NCBI GenBank assembly: GCA_019802505.1
Contig: JAFMOC010000007.1
Span: 6,134,501-6,198,500, forward strand
Length of the DNA: 64,000 bases
Direction of reading: 5' to 3'
Source of the DNA: Corydoras sp. C115
Taxonomy: Eukaryota > Chordata > Actinopteri > Siluriformes > Callichthyidae
Each line of letters starts with the position of its first letter. Position 1 is the stretch's first letter. The notes under the pieces were generated by a model. That model was not told the DNA's origin and did no database searches. It saw only the letters and a list, made by a program, of their open reading frames with translations. Shown in pieces: positions 44,402 through 56,929 of the stretch. The translations under genes and the position numbers were made by a program.

Positions 44402-45806
44402 TATATTCCAAATTCTTCAAAGTAGCCACCTTTTGCTTTTATTACTGCTTCGCACACTCTTGGAATTCTGTTAATGAGCTTCACCTGAAATGACCTTCCA
44501 ACAGTCTTGAAAGAGTTCTCAGAGATGCTTAGCACGTGTTGGCCCTTTTGTCTTTACTCTGCGGTCCAGCTCACCCCAAAACATCTCGATTGGGTTCAGG
44601 TCCGGTGACTATGCAGGCCAGGTCATCTGGCGCAGCACCCCATCACTCTCCTTCTTGGTCAATTAGCCCTTACACAGCCTGGAGGTGTGTTAGGGGTCAT
44701 TGTCCTGTTGTAAAATAAATGACGGTCCAACTAAACGCAAACTGGATGGAATAGCATGCCATTGCAAGATGCTGTGGTAGCCATGCTGATTCAGTATGCC
44801 TTCAATTTTGAATAAATCCCCAACAGTGTCAGCAGCAAAGCACCATCACACCTCCTCCTTCATGCTTCACGGTGGGAACCAGGCATGTAGAGTCCATCCA
44901 TTCACCGTTTATGCTTCACACAAAGACACGGTGGTTGGAACCAAAGCACGGTGGTCAGACCAAAGCACAGATTTCCACTGGTCTAATGTCCATTCCTTGT
45001 GTTCTTTAGGTCAAACAAGTCTCTTCTGCTTGTTGCCTGGCCTTAGCAGTGGTTTCCTAGCAGCTATTTTACCATGAAGATCTGATTCACAGTCTCCTGT
45101 AAACAGTTGTTCTAGAGATGTGTCTGCTGCTAGAACTCTGTGTGGCATTGACCTGTTCTCTAATCTGTGCTTCTGTTAACCTGCGATTTCTGAGGCTGGT
45201 GACTCAGATGAACCACAGCAGAGGTAACTCTTGGTCTTCTTTTACAGATCTCATGTGAGCCAGTTTCTTTGTAGCTCGTGATGGGTTTTGCGAATGCACT
45301 TGGGAACACTTCCAAAGTTTTCCCAATTTTCCAGACTGACTGACCTTCATTTCTTAAAGTAATGTTGGCCACTCGTGTTTCTTTACTTAGCTGCTTTTTT
45401 CTTGCCATAATACAAATTCTAACAGTCGTTACTGTGTACTGTATCCACCTTCTGCACAACACAACTGAGGGTCCCAAAACCATTTATAAGGCAATAAATC
45501 CCACTTATTAAACCTGAAAAAGCACACCCATGAAGTGAAAACCATTTCAGGTGACTACCTCTTGAAGCTCATTACTGCTTCGCACACTCTTGGCATTCTG
45601 TTAATCAAAGCAAAAGGTGGCTACCGCGAAGAACCTAGAAAATAAGACATATTCTCAGTTGTTTCACACTTTTTTGTTAAGTATATAATTCCACATGTGT
45701 TCATTCATAGTTTTGATGCCTTCAGTGTGTATCTACAATTTTCAGTCACGAAAATAAAGAAAACTCTTTGAATGAAAGGGTGTGTCCAAACCTTTGGTCT
45801 GAACTG
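44397..45806 (-). mobile_element. Degenerate Tc1-like transposon, left end missing
   Basis: The right end (45806, followed by TA) reads inward as CAGTTCAGACCAAAGGTTTG. The left end is lost into a (CA)n microsatellite at 44360-44399, so only the inner part of the left inverted repeat (ttcaaagtagccaccttttg) survives. It belongs to a very widespread fish Tc1-like family. Confidence 0.85.
44440..45408 (-). pseudogene. Tc1-like transposase remnant
   Basis: Starts MARKKQLSKETRVANITLRN on the - strand at about 45408 and runs through the helix-turn-helix (QSVWKIGKTL) before stops and frameshifts. Later blocks around 44560-44600 still show the complement of the PDLNPIE region. Not functional. Confidence 0.8.
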
Positions 45807-45817
45807 TATATATACAC

Positions 45818-45831
45818 AGACACACACACAG

Positions 45832-45876
<45 letters not shown>
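45818..45876. repeat. (CA)n/(TA)n microsatellite between two Tc1-like elements
   Basis: Mixed CA then pure TA repeats fill the gap between the element ending at 45806 and the one starting at 45877. Confidence 0.9.
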
Positions 45877-45879
<3 letters not shown>

Positions 45880-47492
45880 TTGTGATCAAATTTATTCAAC
45901 CCCCACTGAAATAAAGTGTTTTGGCCAGTTTGACATTGATTTGGATCATTTCAGTCATCTTATTTACAATTATATCAAAGAGGCACTTATAAATTAGACA
46001 AATATAACATAATATTTATGATGGAATAACCACAAATGTCTTTACTGTGCTCACATCATTATCAGTTTTATTCAACCCCCTAGTGACATTATTTTTCAGT
46101 ACTTAGTACAACATCCTTTTCCAGTTATGACAGCTTTCAAGCGTGAAGCATAGCTTGACACAAGTGTCTTGCAGCGACCTATGGGTATCTTAGCCCATTC
46201 TTCATGGGCAAAAGCCTCCAGTTCAGTCACATTCTTAGGCTTGCGCACTGCAACTGCCTTCTTTAGGTCCCACCAGAGGTTCTCAATTGGATTTAAGTCT
46301 GGTGATTGCGATGGCCACTCTAGAATGTTCCAGCCTTTCATGTTCAACCATGCTCTAGTGGACTTGGATGTGTGCTTCGGATCATTGTCCTGTTGGAAGG
46401 TCCAACGTCTCCCAAGCCGCAGGTTTGTGACTGACTCCATCACATTTTCCTCCAAGATCTCCTGGTACTGAAGGGAATTCATGGTACCCTGCACACGTTG
46501 AAGCTTTCCTGTACCATTAGAAGCAAAACAGCCCCAAAGCATAATTGACCCCCCGCCATGCTTCACAGTAGGCAAGGTGTTCTTTTGTTCATAAGCCTGG
46601 TTCTTCCTCCTCCAAACATAGCGCTGGTCCATTGTCCCAAACAGTTCTAATTTAGTTTCATCTGACCACAGTACACTGTCCCAAAACCTTTGTGGCTTGT
46701 CCACATGACTTTTGGCATACTGCAGTCGACTTTTCTTGTTCTTTGGAGTCAGCAAGGGGGTGCGCCTGGGAGTTCTGGCATGGAGGTCTTCGTTATGCAG
46801 TGCGCGCCTTATTGTCTGAGCTGAAACTTCAGTGCCCACATCTGACAGGTCTTTTTTCAGTTCCTTAGCAGTCACGCGGGGATTTTTCTCTACATTACGC
46901 TTCAGGTAGCGCACAGCAGTCGCGGTCAGGATCTTCTTTCTGCCACGACCAGGTAACGTTTCCACTGTGCCCTTTAACTTGAACTTGCGAATGATACTTC
47001 CGATAGTGTCTCTTGGAATATTTAACAACTTCGCAATCTTTTTATATCCATTGCCATTCTTGTGAAGAGCAATAACCTCTTCTCTTGTCTTCTGGGACCA
47101 TTCTCTTGCCTTCACCATGCTTGTAAACACACCAGTAGATGTCTAGAAGGAGCTGAGTATCACAGTCCTTTTAAATCTGCCTAATTGGTGCTTATCATGC
47201 TTGATTGCTGCTCGTTGACATCCACAGGTGTTCAATACCTGATTGAAAACACTGGAATGAACCTCTGTTCTTATGAGTGGTAGTTGTAAAGGGGTTGAAT
47301 AATTGTGTCAATGAAGAAATCACAAAAAGGCCATTTAATACTTTATGACAAAAACAATTGATGCTATCTTAGTTGCATTTAGTTCTTTAACAAGTCCTTG
47401 TAAGATTTCATTATGAACACAATTACAAATGTGCACTGAATTCCATAAAACCCTTCGCAGCATTGGGGGTTGAATAAATTTGATCACAACTG
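45877..47492 (-). mobile_element. Apparently intact autonomous Tc1-like transposon in mcu intron 1
   Basis: The outermost 29 bases match exactly at both ends (beginning CAGTTGTGATCAAATTTATT), with TA on both sides (45875-45876 and 47493-47494). A second, inner copy of the tattcaaccccc word occurs at 46069-46080 and, inverted, at 47291-47301, giving an IR/DR layout like that of Sleeping Beauty. Length 1616 bases with one uninterrupted transposase frame. Confidence 0.95.
46096..47130 (-). CDS. Tc1-like DD34E transposase, full-length open frame
   Basis: 344 residues without stop or frameshift. It cuts and pastes its own element at TA sites. Order: paired-like DNA-binding region with two helix-turn-helix motifs (about residues 10-115, including REEVIALHKNGNGYKKIAKL and IIRKFKLKG), a GRGRKK hook motif (61-66), then the RNase H-like core with Asp157 (LWSDETKLEL), the glycine-rich KHGGGS box (190-195), Asp248 (QQDNDPKHT) and Glu283 (SPDLNPIENLW). 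Spacing of the last two is 34 residues. The end is GKGCCTKY. Two Met candidates exist; the second (residue 5, MVKAREWSQ) fits the family start better. It lies antisense to nothing and in the same direction as mcu, within its intron. Confidence 0.93.
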   Translation of the reverse strand: MFTSMVKAREWSQKTREEVIALHKNGNGYKKIAKLLNIPRDTIGSIIRKFKLKGTVETLPGRGRKKILTATAVRYLKRNVEKNPRVTAKELKKDLSDVGTEVSAQTIRRALHNEDLHARTPRRTPLLTPKNKKSRLQYAKSHVDKPQRFWDSVLWSDETKLELFGTMDQRYVWRRKNQAYEQKNTLPTVKHGGGSIMLWGCFASNGTGKLQRVQGTMNSLQYQEILEENVMESVTNLRLGRRWTFQQDNDPKHTSKSTRAWLNMKGWNILEWPSQSPDLNPIENLWWDLKKAVAVRKPKNVTELEAFAHEEWAKIPIGRCKTLVSSYASRLKAVITGKGCCTKY

Positions 47493-47494
47493 TA

Positions 47495-49150
47495 TATATA
47501 TACACACACATACACACCCACACGTACATATGAGCAATTTGATTTTATTAAATCCACTTTAAAGTGGATATTACAAGGCAATAGCCATTAAAAATACCAT
47601 ATGATTTTTCATCCAATAACATAACATTATAATTAAAAGACCCTTTTTGTAGCCAGTTATACCTTCTGAAGTTTCAGACTTCCAAAGTGAACATTAAAAA
47701 GACATGAAGCATGGTTTTCAGCGGTTATTCAGCTCTTACTTTTTTTAATTAATCTTAAAAGTCTGGCAGTTATGGTCCAGCTAGCACAATAATTACTATA
47801 TATAACCCAGCACTCATCAACATGATACACTGATGATCTCAACACTGTCATATTCTCTGTAATATCACCTCACAAAAACAAGTGAACCCAACAGCTAAGC
47901 AGACTTTCAGGGTATCGGAAGAACAAATTAGGTGTTAAGGTGTCTTAAAAAAATACAGGTGTAACGGTTTAAGCTCTAGCAGCTATCGTATCTCAGCTGG
48001 AAGATTATGTTACAAATTCCCTGTTAAGAAGGCTTCACACAGCAGTGCTGAAACATCACCATAAATATTCATCAGCAGAACAGTCAATGATACAGCAACC
48101 TTGGAATCACTGGTATTCAGATACAGAAAATGAGAGCAAGCGAGAGTAAGGAAGAGGGGAGGGTGTAATTGAGTGCATCTGCAGCACAGTGGTAGGATGG
48201 GGATAGACTGCAGGGAATGTTGAACACTGCAGCAGTGGAATCCCTTGCCTAGAGATGAGGGCTACCCCTCGCTTTTCTTAATGGCATCCCTCTGCCTGGC
48301 TCCCTCCCTCTTTCTATCCGCTCTCCCCTAGACTCCCTCCCATCTCTTCTTGCTCTGTCTGCGTCTCGGTGTTCCCCTGTTTAATATGCTGTGAGTCCCT
48401 TTAGGTCTCTTTACCTAGATTGCAATTCGTAGCACAATTTGTGTGCATTGTTGGCATCTTTCTGCAGCCTTTCCACTCACACAATAAAATTCATCTTCCA
48501 GCATTAATTAAATGTCACTGCGTCATTTTGTCCAGTGCTGCTGAGCACAAGGAGTATACAGACCACATTGCCCTATTATCAAGAAAGCGCTTTTCTGCTT
48601 ATCCCCACTATTAGGGCTTTTATTAAAATCCTGAATGTTGCCACAAAGCAGAATGGTGTTTAACAAATTTAGTCAAAATCTTGTAACCATGTAAATGAAA
48701 GTGCTTTTGTAAAGAGGAAAACATAAATTTGACATTTCCTGCGGTGCGCTCACTTTTTAAATAACACAAAGTATTACTTCCCGGCTGCAGAAAATTATCA
48801 CGATGCTTTAAGAACATTAGAACTTTTCAGGAACACATCTGTATTACGAGCATGAGACCAGTTCCACACAAACAAGGCTGATGAAATCTGTTATATTACA
48901 CTGTATTATCAAAGGAAAACAATGGTGTGTTCAAGGAGTACAAGAGGATAGAAAAGAACTATGAGAGCAATCTTTTATTCCCAGTGTCATTCTACCCCTG
49001 AGCTATTCCCTGTTGTTCATCTACTACAACCACAAGAAAAACAAAATGACGAGAGCAAACTCATGTCACTTTTTTTTACTTCATAGTGAATAAACAAAGC
49101 ATGAATACTAAAAATTTTTTTCTAAATAGCTATATTTTCTTACTTTTTTT
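47495..49150. other. mcu intron 1, gene-free; non-repetitive segment at 48.1-48.6 kb
   Basis: After a short CA/TA tail of the transposon the DNA is plain intron. The stretch 48120-48560 is less AT-rich, with pyrimidine-rich clusters (ctccctccctctttctatcc). It has no frame or splice evidence for an exon. Confidence 0.35.
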
Positions 49151-49481
49151 CATTCATTAAAAATGAGGGGGGGTGGGTTCCCCATGCCCATCCAGGGGAG
49201 AACGTTTCGGGCGCTGGGCAGATACACCCATGACAGGGTGCCAATCTATCACTGGGCACACACTCACACAGACACACACGCATACAAACTCTATATGGGG
49301 CAATTTGGAGAACTCAATTGACTTGATCCATGTTTTTGGACTGTGGGAGGAAACCGGAGAACCCGGAGGAAACCCACGCAGACACGGCAGAAAATGGAAA
49401 CTCCACCCAAATTGAGATTCGAACCGGGAATCCCTAGTGCTGAGAGGCGAACCTGCTAACCACTAAGCCACCGTGCCGCTT
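49147..49481 (-). repeat. Full-length SINE with slightly damaged tail
   Basis: A copy on the - strand from the ATTCATT tail to gtgccgc. The duplication TTTTCTTACTTT lies at 49135-49146 and 49482-49493. A few bases near the tail (aaaatgagggggggtggg) are rearranged. Confidence 0.88.
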
Positions 49482-49493
49482 TTTTCTTACTTT

Positions 49494-51464
49494 ATGAACA
49501 AATTTTAAATAAAATTACCTTTCTGATCAAGCAAAGAAAAAATACAAATCATTCAGTGTTGAGGAAAAATGATCCATATTTATTATAAAAATGTAGTGTG
49601 TATTTTCTAGTTCCTGATTTTTTAGGGCACTGACATATCACTAATAAAAGCACTATTCTGCACCAGGAAGATTCCCCACTTAATCAACTTATGCACACGC
49701 ACAGACACACCTGGAAAATTATGGATCACTATACACCACTGGAAAGACCCAGAACCTTTTCTTTGTGCAATTATTGCCCAAAAGCACCATTGCTGTCAAA
49801 ATCATATCTAAGATTTACTTATATTCACTACTACAAAGTAAAAATGCTAAGTGAATAAGCATGGTGACTCCATTATATTTACCATGGGTTAAAAACATAT
49901 CCTTAAATATTTAATACTACCAGAACAGTTTGTACAAATACATAGCAAACGCTTTTGCCCCAAGGCTTATGGTCATCACTCTAATCACACTAAATAAATA
50001 ATGTCTCAATTTTGAAAATTTACCGTACTTTTACAACGTGAATATCACTTTAAAAGGTGAACTTAGTAGTAGAGGAGAGGATTTGCATGTTTTAATAAAA
50101 CCCTACAAACACTTTTTGAAAAATGAGTGCTCAACTGAATGTAAAACAGAATTCAAGTCAAAGTATAAGCTTCTGTTCCTTAAAAGGAGGTTTATATTAA
50201 CCATCATATAGTTGCCTTTGACTGTGTTCAGAAGCATAAAAAAACTTTAAATTTGCATGTTCAGTATTACATAAGGGGAAGAGAAACTCTCAGACATGAT
50301 AAAAGGTCAACACGTCCCAGCATAAGAGTCAAATGTCATTTCAACTTTTTATGTTTCAACTAAATGCAGATCTGTTAGACATGAATAAAGCACCAGTGTA
50401 CTTAGCACTTACAATATACGAAAATGTCTTTGGATTATTATATTAATTTACAATGAAAATATGGTGTAGATACATCAATGTGTGTTAAATGATCTTTTAT
50501 GAGAAAACACAAGAGGGCATTTGCTTTAGCAGAGTGATTTAAAGCACAGCTCTGTTTTACATTACAGATCATTTTGGTGCATTTGTTAAATTATTGCATC
50601 TGTAGCTATATAAAGATTACATCAAGCAATGTATTTTATCATAACAACAGGCAGTTAAAAAGATAATGATAAATATTTGTTATATTAATCAAATGTGTCC
50701 AGTAAAGGCATTATTTTATTTTTGCCCTTTAATCATGAAAAAGTTTTTAAGAATGCTATGTTTACATCAGCAAATATTCCTCTGATAAAGCACAGATCAG
50801 ATTAGAGGTTTATTATAAAATATACAGTTTGTAAAATTACTGTAGTTCTGTTTAATACCTACTTGTAAAATCATCCAAGTAATTAGCAAATTTATATAGA
50901 CAACAAATGATCATCTGATGCCTGTAGTCTTATCAATCTTTTAACCCCAAACATGTCACCTAAAAACACTTCAACACCTTGTCAGAACATAGAACGCAGT
51001 GTATTGAAATAATTGATGAAGCCAATCATTTACTGCCACCACACAATTTATGTTTATTTTTATTCATGTAAGAGTATAATTTCTGGATGGCATTACCAGT
51101 TATTTCCTGACAGGAATGGTTATATACAATACAGACAGGCAGGCTTGTTAAAGCATAGACTTGACCTCTGAAGTTAAGTTAAAAATGGGGCATTTATGGA
51201 TCGGACTTGTTTGTCCAGCACATCAGATAATTGTTTGTTTAGCTGAGAACAAGTCATCCTTTAGCAATTTGAGCTACAGTAGCTTGTATGAATGGACACC
51301 ATGGGCCAAAGAGAAATTTGATAATTATTAAGTATGTGATAAACAGCACTGTATAAATGTCACAAATATCAGTTATTAAGCCGCACTACTCTGATAAATG
51401 TTTCAACAGAGAAACTTTTGCTGATATAAATAGAACAGTTTAATTCTTAATGATCTTGTATGAG
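49494..51464. other. mcu intron 1, gene-free
   Basis: AT-rich DNA. No exons, repeats with clear ends or RNA genes recognised. Confidence 0.5.
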
Positions 51465-51665
51465 TGGGTCTGGCTTAGTTGATTCCAAAAGTGTTTGATG
51501 GTGTTGAGTCCAGGGATTTGTGCAGACCAGTTCATACTAAACTCATCCAACCATGCCTTTATGGACCTTACTTTGTGCATTGGGATACAGTAAAGCTGAA
51601 AGAAAAACAGGAATTTCCCAAGCTGTCCTCAGCATATAACTGTCTAAAATGCATAGCTTAAGGGC
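51465..51665 (-). pseudogene. Fragment of the older Tc1-like family
   Basis: The phrases aagtgtttgatggtgttgag, catccaaccatgcctttatg and ctttgtgcattgggatacag read on the - strand as the same transposase block seen at 32877-33260 (second Asp region). Only about 200 bases remain. Confidence 0.55.
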
Positions 51666-53753
51666 TCTATTTTACACAATCATGGTAATAGGAGTGAATG
51701 AAACAATCGAATGTGGTTTATTAATAGCTGTCTCTATACCTTGAGTCTACCTTCTTGAGTTTAATATCAATGTGTATTTCACTGAACAATGTAATGCTGC
51801 TATCATGCCCTGGAGCAATTATCAATCCAGTTTTATCCATTTAGATATTTTAACATGGGATATGTAATTGTTTAGCTACAAAAATTGCTTGTGGTTTTTG
51901 TGTCCCTCTGGTTGGTATGATGTTGGTATCACATATCTATATATGTAATTTAATTTAAATGTAATATAAACTTTAGTTACCCTAGTACACTGTACACCAG
52001 ACAAATGGAGGAACAGTTTGTTATGATCTTATAAATCCCATTAAATAACATATCACAAATAAATGCAAGTGCATACAGAATAAAATCATTAACCATGGCC
52101 AAAGTTTAATACCCACAGCACTACTTTGTGCACGAGGAAATGGAAAAGGCAAAATAACCCCCATACTCCTGAAATGAAGTATGGCATGGTGTGAGCAAAT
52201 GATGCTTTCCACACTGTTTAACTTAAATTATATGTACCTTTACATTTTTATTAAATTTACTAGAGTTCAGGAAATCGTTTGCAGCCTATAATACACTAGT
52301 GTCGTTATGCGGAACAGCACACTATTAAGGACTGAGTGGAAAAACCCAAATTTACTTATTAAAAAAATATAAGCAAAATCTCACACACACACTTTACCAT
52401 AACATACTGGAAAAAGGCCTGTTGTAAAAGCCTGTTGTTTCTTCCACCTGCAGGTCTCTCACAACAGCAGCACTCTCAGAGTCATCATTGTCACTACTAT
52501 GTTAATTCAGCAAAATTTAGGTCACAGCTTAGCAATTAGCACAGATTTTAATCATCATCATGGCAGCACAATAAAAACAATCAGTATGGGGTGAATAAAC
52601 AGCAAAAGTCCAGAAAGAAGAAAAAGATGGCACTCAGTGTTTTCTTTTTTTTTCCCTTCTTCTTCTACTCATTTTAGAAACCTCTACAGTATGACAGATT
52701 GTAATTTGTAGAACATCTATCCGTTCTTACACAGAGGAGCAACATTTATTCTACTGTATCTGTAAACATGCACAATGTATTACACAGTACAGGGCCACAA
52801 AAAAAAAAAAGGTCAAACACTTTCATATTTTGTTGGACCGCCGACTTGTTGCAGCTAAAATATATTCACAAATACAGTAATTACGCAATCCAGGTGGTGA
52901 CATTTTTTACGGAGAAGCAGTGAATGTACACCAAGTGGAAAGCATTAAGACAAATCTGAAAATCGCTCGTGTCAGGCGTGTCATTCATTATCATCATCAC
53001 ACATATAGAAAATCAAGCAACTAGCATTTTAAACAGGTGAACACTTGGTTAAAGTAATTTGAGTAAAGCATATCCCTTTTCCAGCATGAATGTGCCATAG
53101 TGCTAGTTCCATGAAGACATATTTGGGTGCGTTTAATGTGAAGAACGTGACCCGCATAAAAACTTGAACTGAATCCCATCAAAAACCACAAAGATGAAAT
53201 GGAATGAAGAGTGTAAGCAAGACCTATCATTCAACATTAAACTGATCGTACAATCATATTTTGGAAATTTCATTAGACAATCCAAAGTTTTGCACAAATC
53301 CTTCATTGAAGTGCATTGGGGCATTTATGTAGCAAAATGATTTGCAAAATGCAAGTTGTTGTTTAACTGTATTTTAATATGTGTGAGAAATCAGATTTAT
53401 AAATGTGTATTGAGATTTGGACTTGTAGACTAATCACTGTTAATGTGTATATATAAATTCTTGGCTGAAATGTCTCTCTCTGTTAGCCGTCATCGCCACA
53501 TGATTCTTCTTACACCTCTGCTGCAGAAGACTTCTGCTGATCCTAAGATGGAATCATAAATGCTTGTCTTGAAGCACAATATTTTTAGTAGTGCATCTGC
53601 TTACTGAACTCTGCAATACAGGCAAAATCAGTTTTTTTTGGATGGTGTCAATGCATGTGAAAATATATTTAGATATAATTTAAGCTAAGGACAAACAGAC
53701 TACAATGTTTGTCTACAATCTGAATCTCCCTGCAGCATTTCAAATAAAATAAG
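51666..53753. other. mcu intron 1, gene-free
   Basis: No recognised feature apart from short homopolymers. Confidence 0.45.
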
Positions 53754-53761
53754 GTTCCAAT

Positions 53762-54354
53762 TAGCGGTGCTAAAAAAATCGATTCTTCAGAGAATCGCGA
53801 TTCGTAGTCCTGGCAATTCTGAATCGATTCAAAATGCCCAACAAGCAAATTTTTAAAAAATGCATTTAAGCTTTTTTTTGGCGCCCCCTCCCGAGCGTAA
53901 TGCATATCGCATTACGGATCCGCTCAGCCACCGTACAGCACTAAATGCATTTAAATGTCTGTATTTTATTTTCGATTAAAGGCTAATGCACTATGGTAAA
54001 CTTTTGTATTAATATATTTTGAATTATTTGTTCATTGATGTTTATGTAAGAAAAAGCCAGGCAGCTAAGCTAACTTAATACTGCTCATTTTAATTTAGTG
54101 CAATCCTATTTTTGTATAAATATAAAATGATGCAAAAAGATTTGATACAGGAAGGAACCTAAAATTATTGTTTTAAATAAATGTTCTAATTGTTTACATT
54201 GTCATTTCATCTTGTCAAACACATAACGTAAACAAAATTTAAAGACCATTTCAACTGAAAAAATTTGTTTCTGAATCGAAAATCATTTCTGAATCGAATC
54301 GCGACCTCAAAAATCGGAATCAAATCGCCAGACACTGAGAGATCCGCAGCCCTA
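53762..54354. mobile_element. hAT-type non-autonomous element
   Basis: The ends TAGCGGTGCT and (inverse) TAGGGCTGCG are imperfect inverted repeats. Flanking 8-bp sites are GTTCCAAT (53754-53761) and GTTCCAAA (54355-54362). Inner ends carry many gaatcg words (aatcgattcttcagagaatc; ctgaatcgaatcgcgacctc). No transposase frame in its 593 bases. Confidence 0.8.
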
Positions 54355-54418
54355 GTTCCAAATGAATTTTCCAATGGGGAAATTCACAATTTACAGAACA
54401 TATTGAAATTTATAATTA

Positions 54419-55271
54419 CCGTATTTTCCGGACTATAAGGCGCACCTAAAAGCCTAACATTTTCCCAGAAATCGGACGTGCGCCTTATACGTGTACGGAG
54501 TTCCAAATTCTATAAAAGTATTGTTGTGCGACCGGGTGGTTTTTTCCACACATCACAGTCACTTGCTGATTTGTGGCTCCATGCGCGCTCATCTCACAGA
54601 AAAGCCGAGTGAATAAAATTAATTCGGAGCTTGCCGTCATTCCGGGAGGATTAAATAAAGAACTCCAACCGCTGGACATTGGCATAAACAGGGCGTTTAA
54701 AGTAAAGTTGTGGGTGGCGTGGGAGCGATGGATGACAGACGGCGAACACACGTTTACTAAAACTCGGGAGGCAGCGGCGGGCGAGTTACGCCACCGTCTG
54801 TGAATGGATTGTGGATGCCTGGGCTAAGGTTTCTGCTGTAACCGTTGTCCGAGCTTTCGCGAAAGCCGGCATCATTGCTGAACAGCCGCCTGGCGACGGG
54901 ATGGACTCAGACATTGATGGGAGGAGAACCCAGAGGGCTTGATAGTGAAATTGCGCAGCTTTTTAATTCAGACACAGAAGATGAGGACTTTAATGGATTT
55001 GTGGGAGAAGAGTGATTAAAAATAATGTGTGTTTTGTCAAGTAGTAGAATAAACTTCAATTATAAATCAGCGTTTTGCATCCTTTACTTTTCTTGTAGAT
55101 CGTATGTTTCAGCAAGTGCCTTATAATACGGTGCCATAAAGAATAAGTACCGTACAGAAATAGAGTCCGTAATTGAGACTGCGCCTTATAGTACGGTGCG
55201 CCTTATACGTGGGTCAAATGCAGAAATAGACCCCGTAATTCAGACTGCGCCTTATGGTCCGGAAAATACGG
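54419..55271 (+). mobile_element. pogo/Tigger-like transposon, internally deleted
   Basis: Inverted ends begin CCGTATTTTCCGGACTATAA, with TA on both sides. The 3' end carries repeats of gcgccttata or close variants (about 55118, 55188, 55197 and 55245), likely transposase-binding subterminal repeats. Length 853 bases, too short for a complete gene. Confidence 0.85.
54573..55016 (+). pseudogene. C-terminal remnant of pogo-like DDE transposase
   Basis: The frame 54573-54803 reads PGGLNKELQPLDIGINRAFK and LWVAWERWMTDGEHTFT, the end of the DDE domain of pogo/jerky-type transposases. Two frameshifts follow (after about 54785 and 54950), with CEWIVDAWAKVS, VRAFAKAGII and the acidic end LFNSDTEDEDFNGF. 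The N-terminal DNA-binding and first catalytic part are deleted. Confidence 0.85.
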
Positions 55272-55273
55272 TA

Positions 55274-56929
55274 ATATAAAATATTAAATATGAAAGCTGT
55301 CAATTTTGTTTATTTAATGCATCATTTAAATAAAGTTAACTATTCCAGATCTCAAGCCTGAACCACAACATGCTGTTATTCCTCAAGGCTCCATTGAACG
55401 GAAATCGATGCACAGATAAAAGACATAAATAAAAGTGGCTGCAGTTTCACCTTCAAGCAGCCTCTTCTATGAGGACCAAATGGGCTGCTTTTCATCTCCT
55501 AACCCAACCCCCACCCACCCCACCCCCCTTACAGTCATCAACTGTGAAGCTGTGCTCAGGCAGCCATGGGAATCATTCATCTTTGGTCCTCTTCATGCAC
55601 AGCCCACTGTCTGCAGCTTTATACTGCCGATGGAAGCTTTGCATATAAGGTATGAAACAGCCCACAGCCCTCACGTACATTTGTCTATTTGTAGTTGGGT
55701 ACAGTTCTGTACACTCAGCATCATTTGTGTGGAGTTGCAGGCACTAGAGAGCTGCCTCATATCAGAGCAAACAGGGAGCCATTACTATATGCTGGGCCAG
55801 CTAAGCTAAGAGGAATATAAAGTCACCATCACGTAGGGACCAAAACAAAGAAATTACAATAGTCATAAACCTGCCACCACACATTCTTTCTATTGCCTGC
55901 ATTCATTCCACTGCATATGTGTAAGCAGCACTCTAGAGTTTTAAGGATATTCACAGAAACTGTTTGAATTAAAGGATGGGGCAGCTGTGTACATGAAGAG
56001 ATTAGTGCTTAAATTCTGCAATGTGCATAAAAGGTGCAGCTAATTAAGACTTTAGTTTCTTTCTTTGTTATCTGCTGCTTTTAATCACCTGCCTACACTC
56101 CTACAACAAGCAGATCCGATGTGCACAGTTCGACACGTTCATATCTCATACTGACGAATGACTCTGTATTCTGCCAGTATACCAGCAGCACACACACACA
56201 CACAAAAAGCGCTTTATTAGCCCTTAATGCTAAAACCTGATCTTTTATTTATACACATACTCAGCTCTTAAAATACTGCATTCTTTCTTCAAATATTTTC
56301 AAAAGAGCCTTAATATTTAAGGTGGTGTGATATTGGGATGCTGCTTTTACTGTAGCATTTCTGTTGCCTTGAAACAGTCATTCTTTATTAATCTCTCTTT
56401 TCATCAGTATTTCTCTGTCCACACAACTGCTGCTCACTGGATGTTTTTTAATGCACTATTCTGAAAAAAAACTCTGGAGACTGTCATAAATGAAAGTCCT
56501 AGATTTCCACAGCACTCATGGAAATGCATAACCAAGCCCAACCGGGACAACAATCCACTAATAAAGTGCTTATTATTTTAGCTATGAATGTACCAGTACC
56601 TATTACCAGTATTAAGCATTTTTTCAATACGATGCTTACATACACTATTATTACCCTGTTAATTAACATAAACCTATTTTAACAGAACTGCAAATTATAC
56701 CACTTTACGTCCCAATTTCAGTCTCACTACAGTGTGTGGAACTGAAAACTACTCCTCCACTTATTGTCCATTGTACAAGTTCCACTTACTTTTGGACTTT
56801 GCAGTTCTACGATTACTTACTGTAGAGTACATCTGTTTGTGGAACAAAGTACATACATTTACATTTAGTGATTTAGCAGATGCATTTCGCAGACCACTGT
56901 GTTAGTCCCCTTTACTCTGTTCTCTAATG
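55274..56929. other. mcu intron 1, gene-free
   Basis: A 124-codon frame at 55435-55809 (+) has no domain, no splice context and low-complexity proline-threonine stretches. I treat it as chance. Nothing else recognised. Confidence 0.4.

Noticed and set aside
55435..55809. 124-codon open frame on the + strand in mcu intron 1
   Set aside because: Low-complexity proline/threonine start and no family signature; no promoter or splice support.
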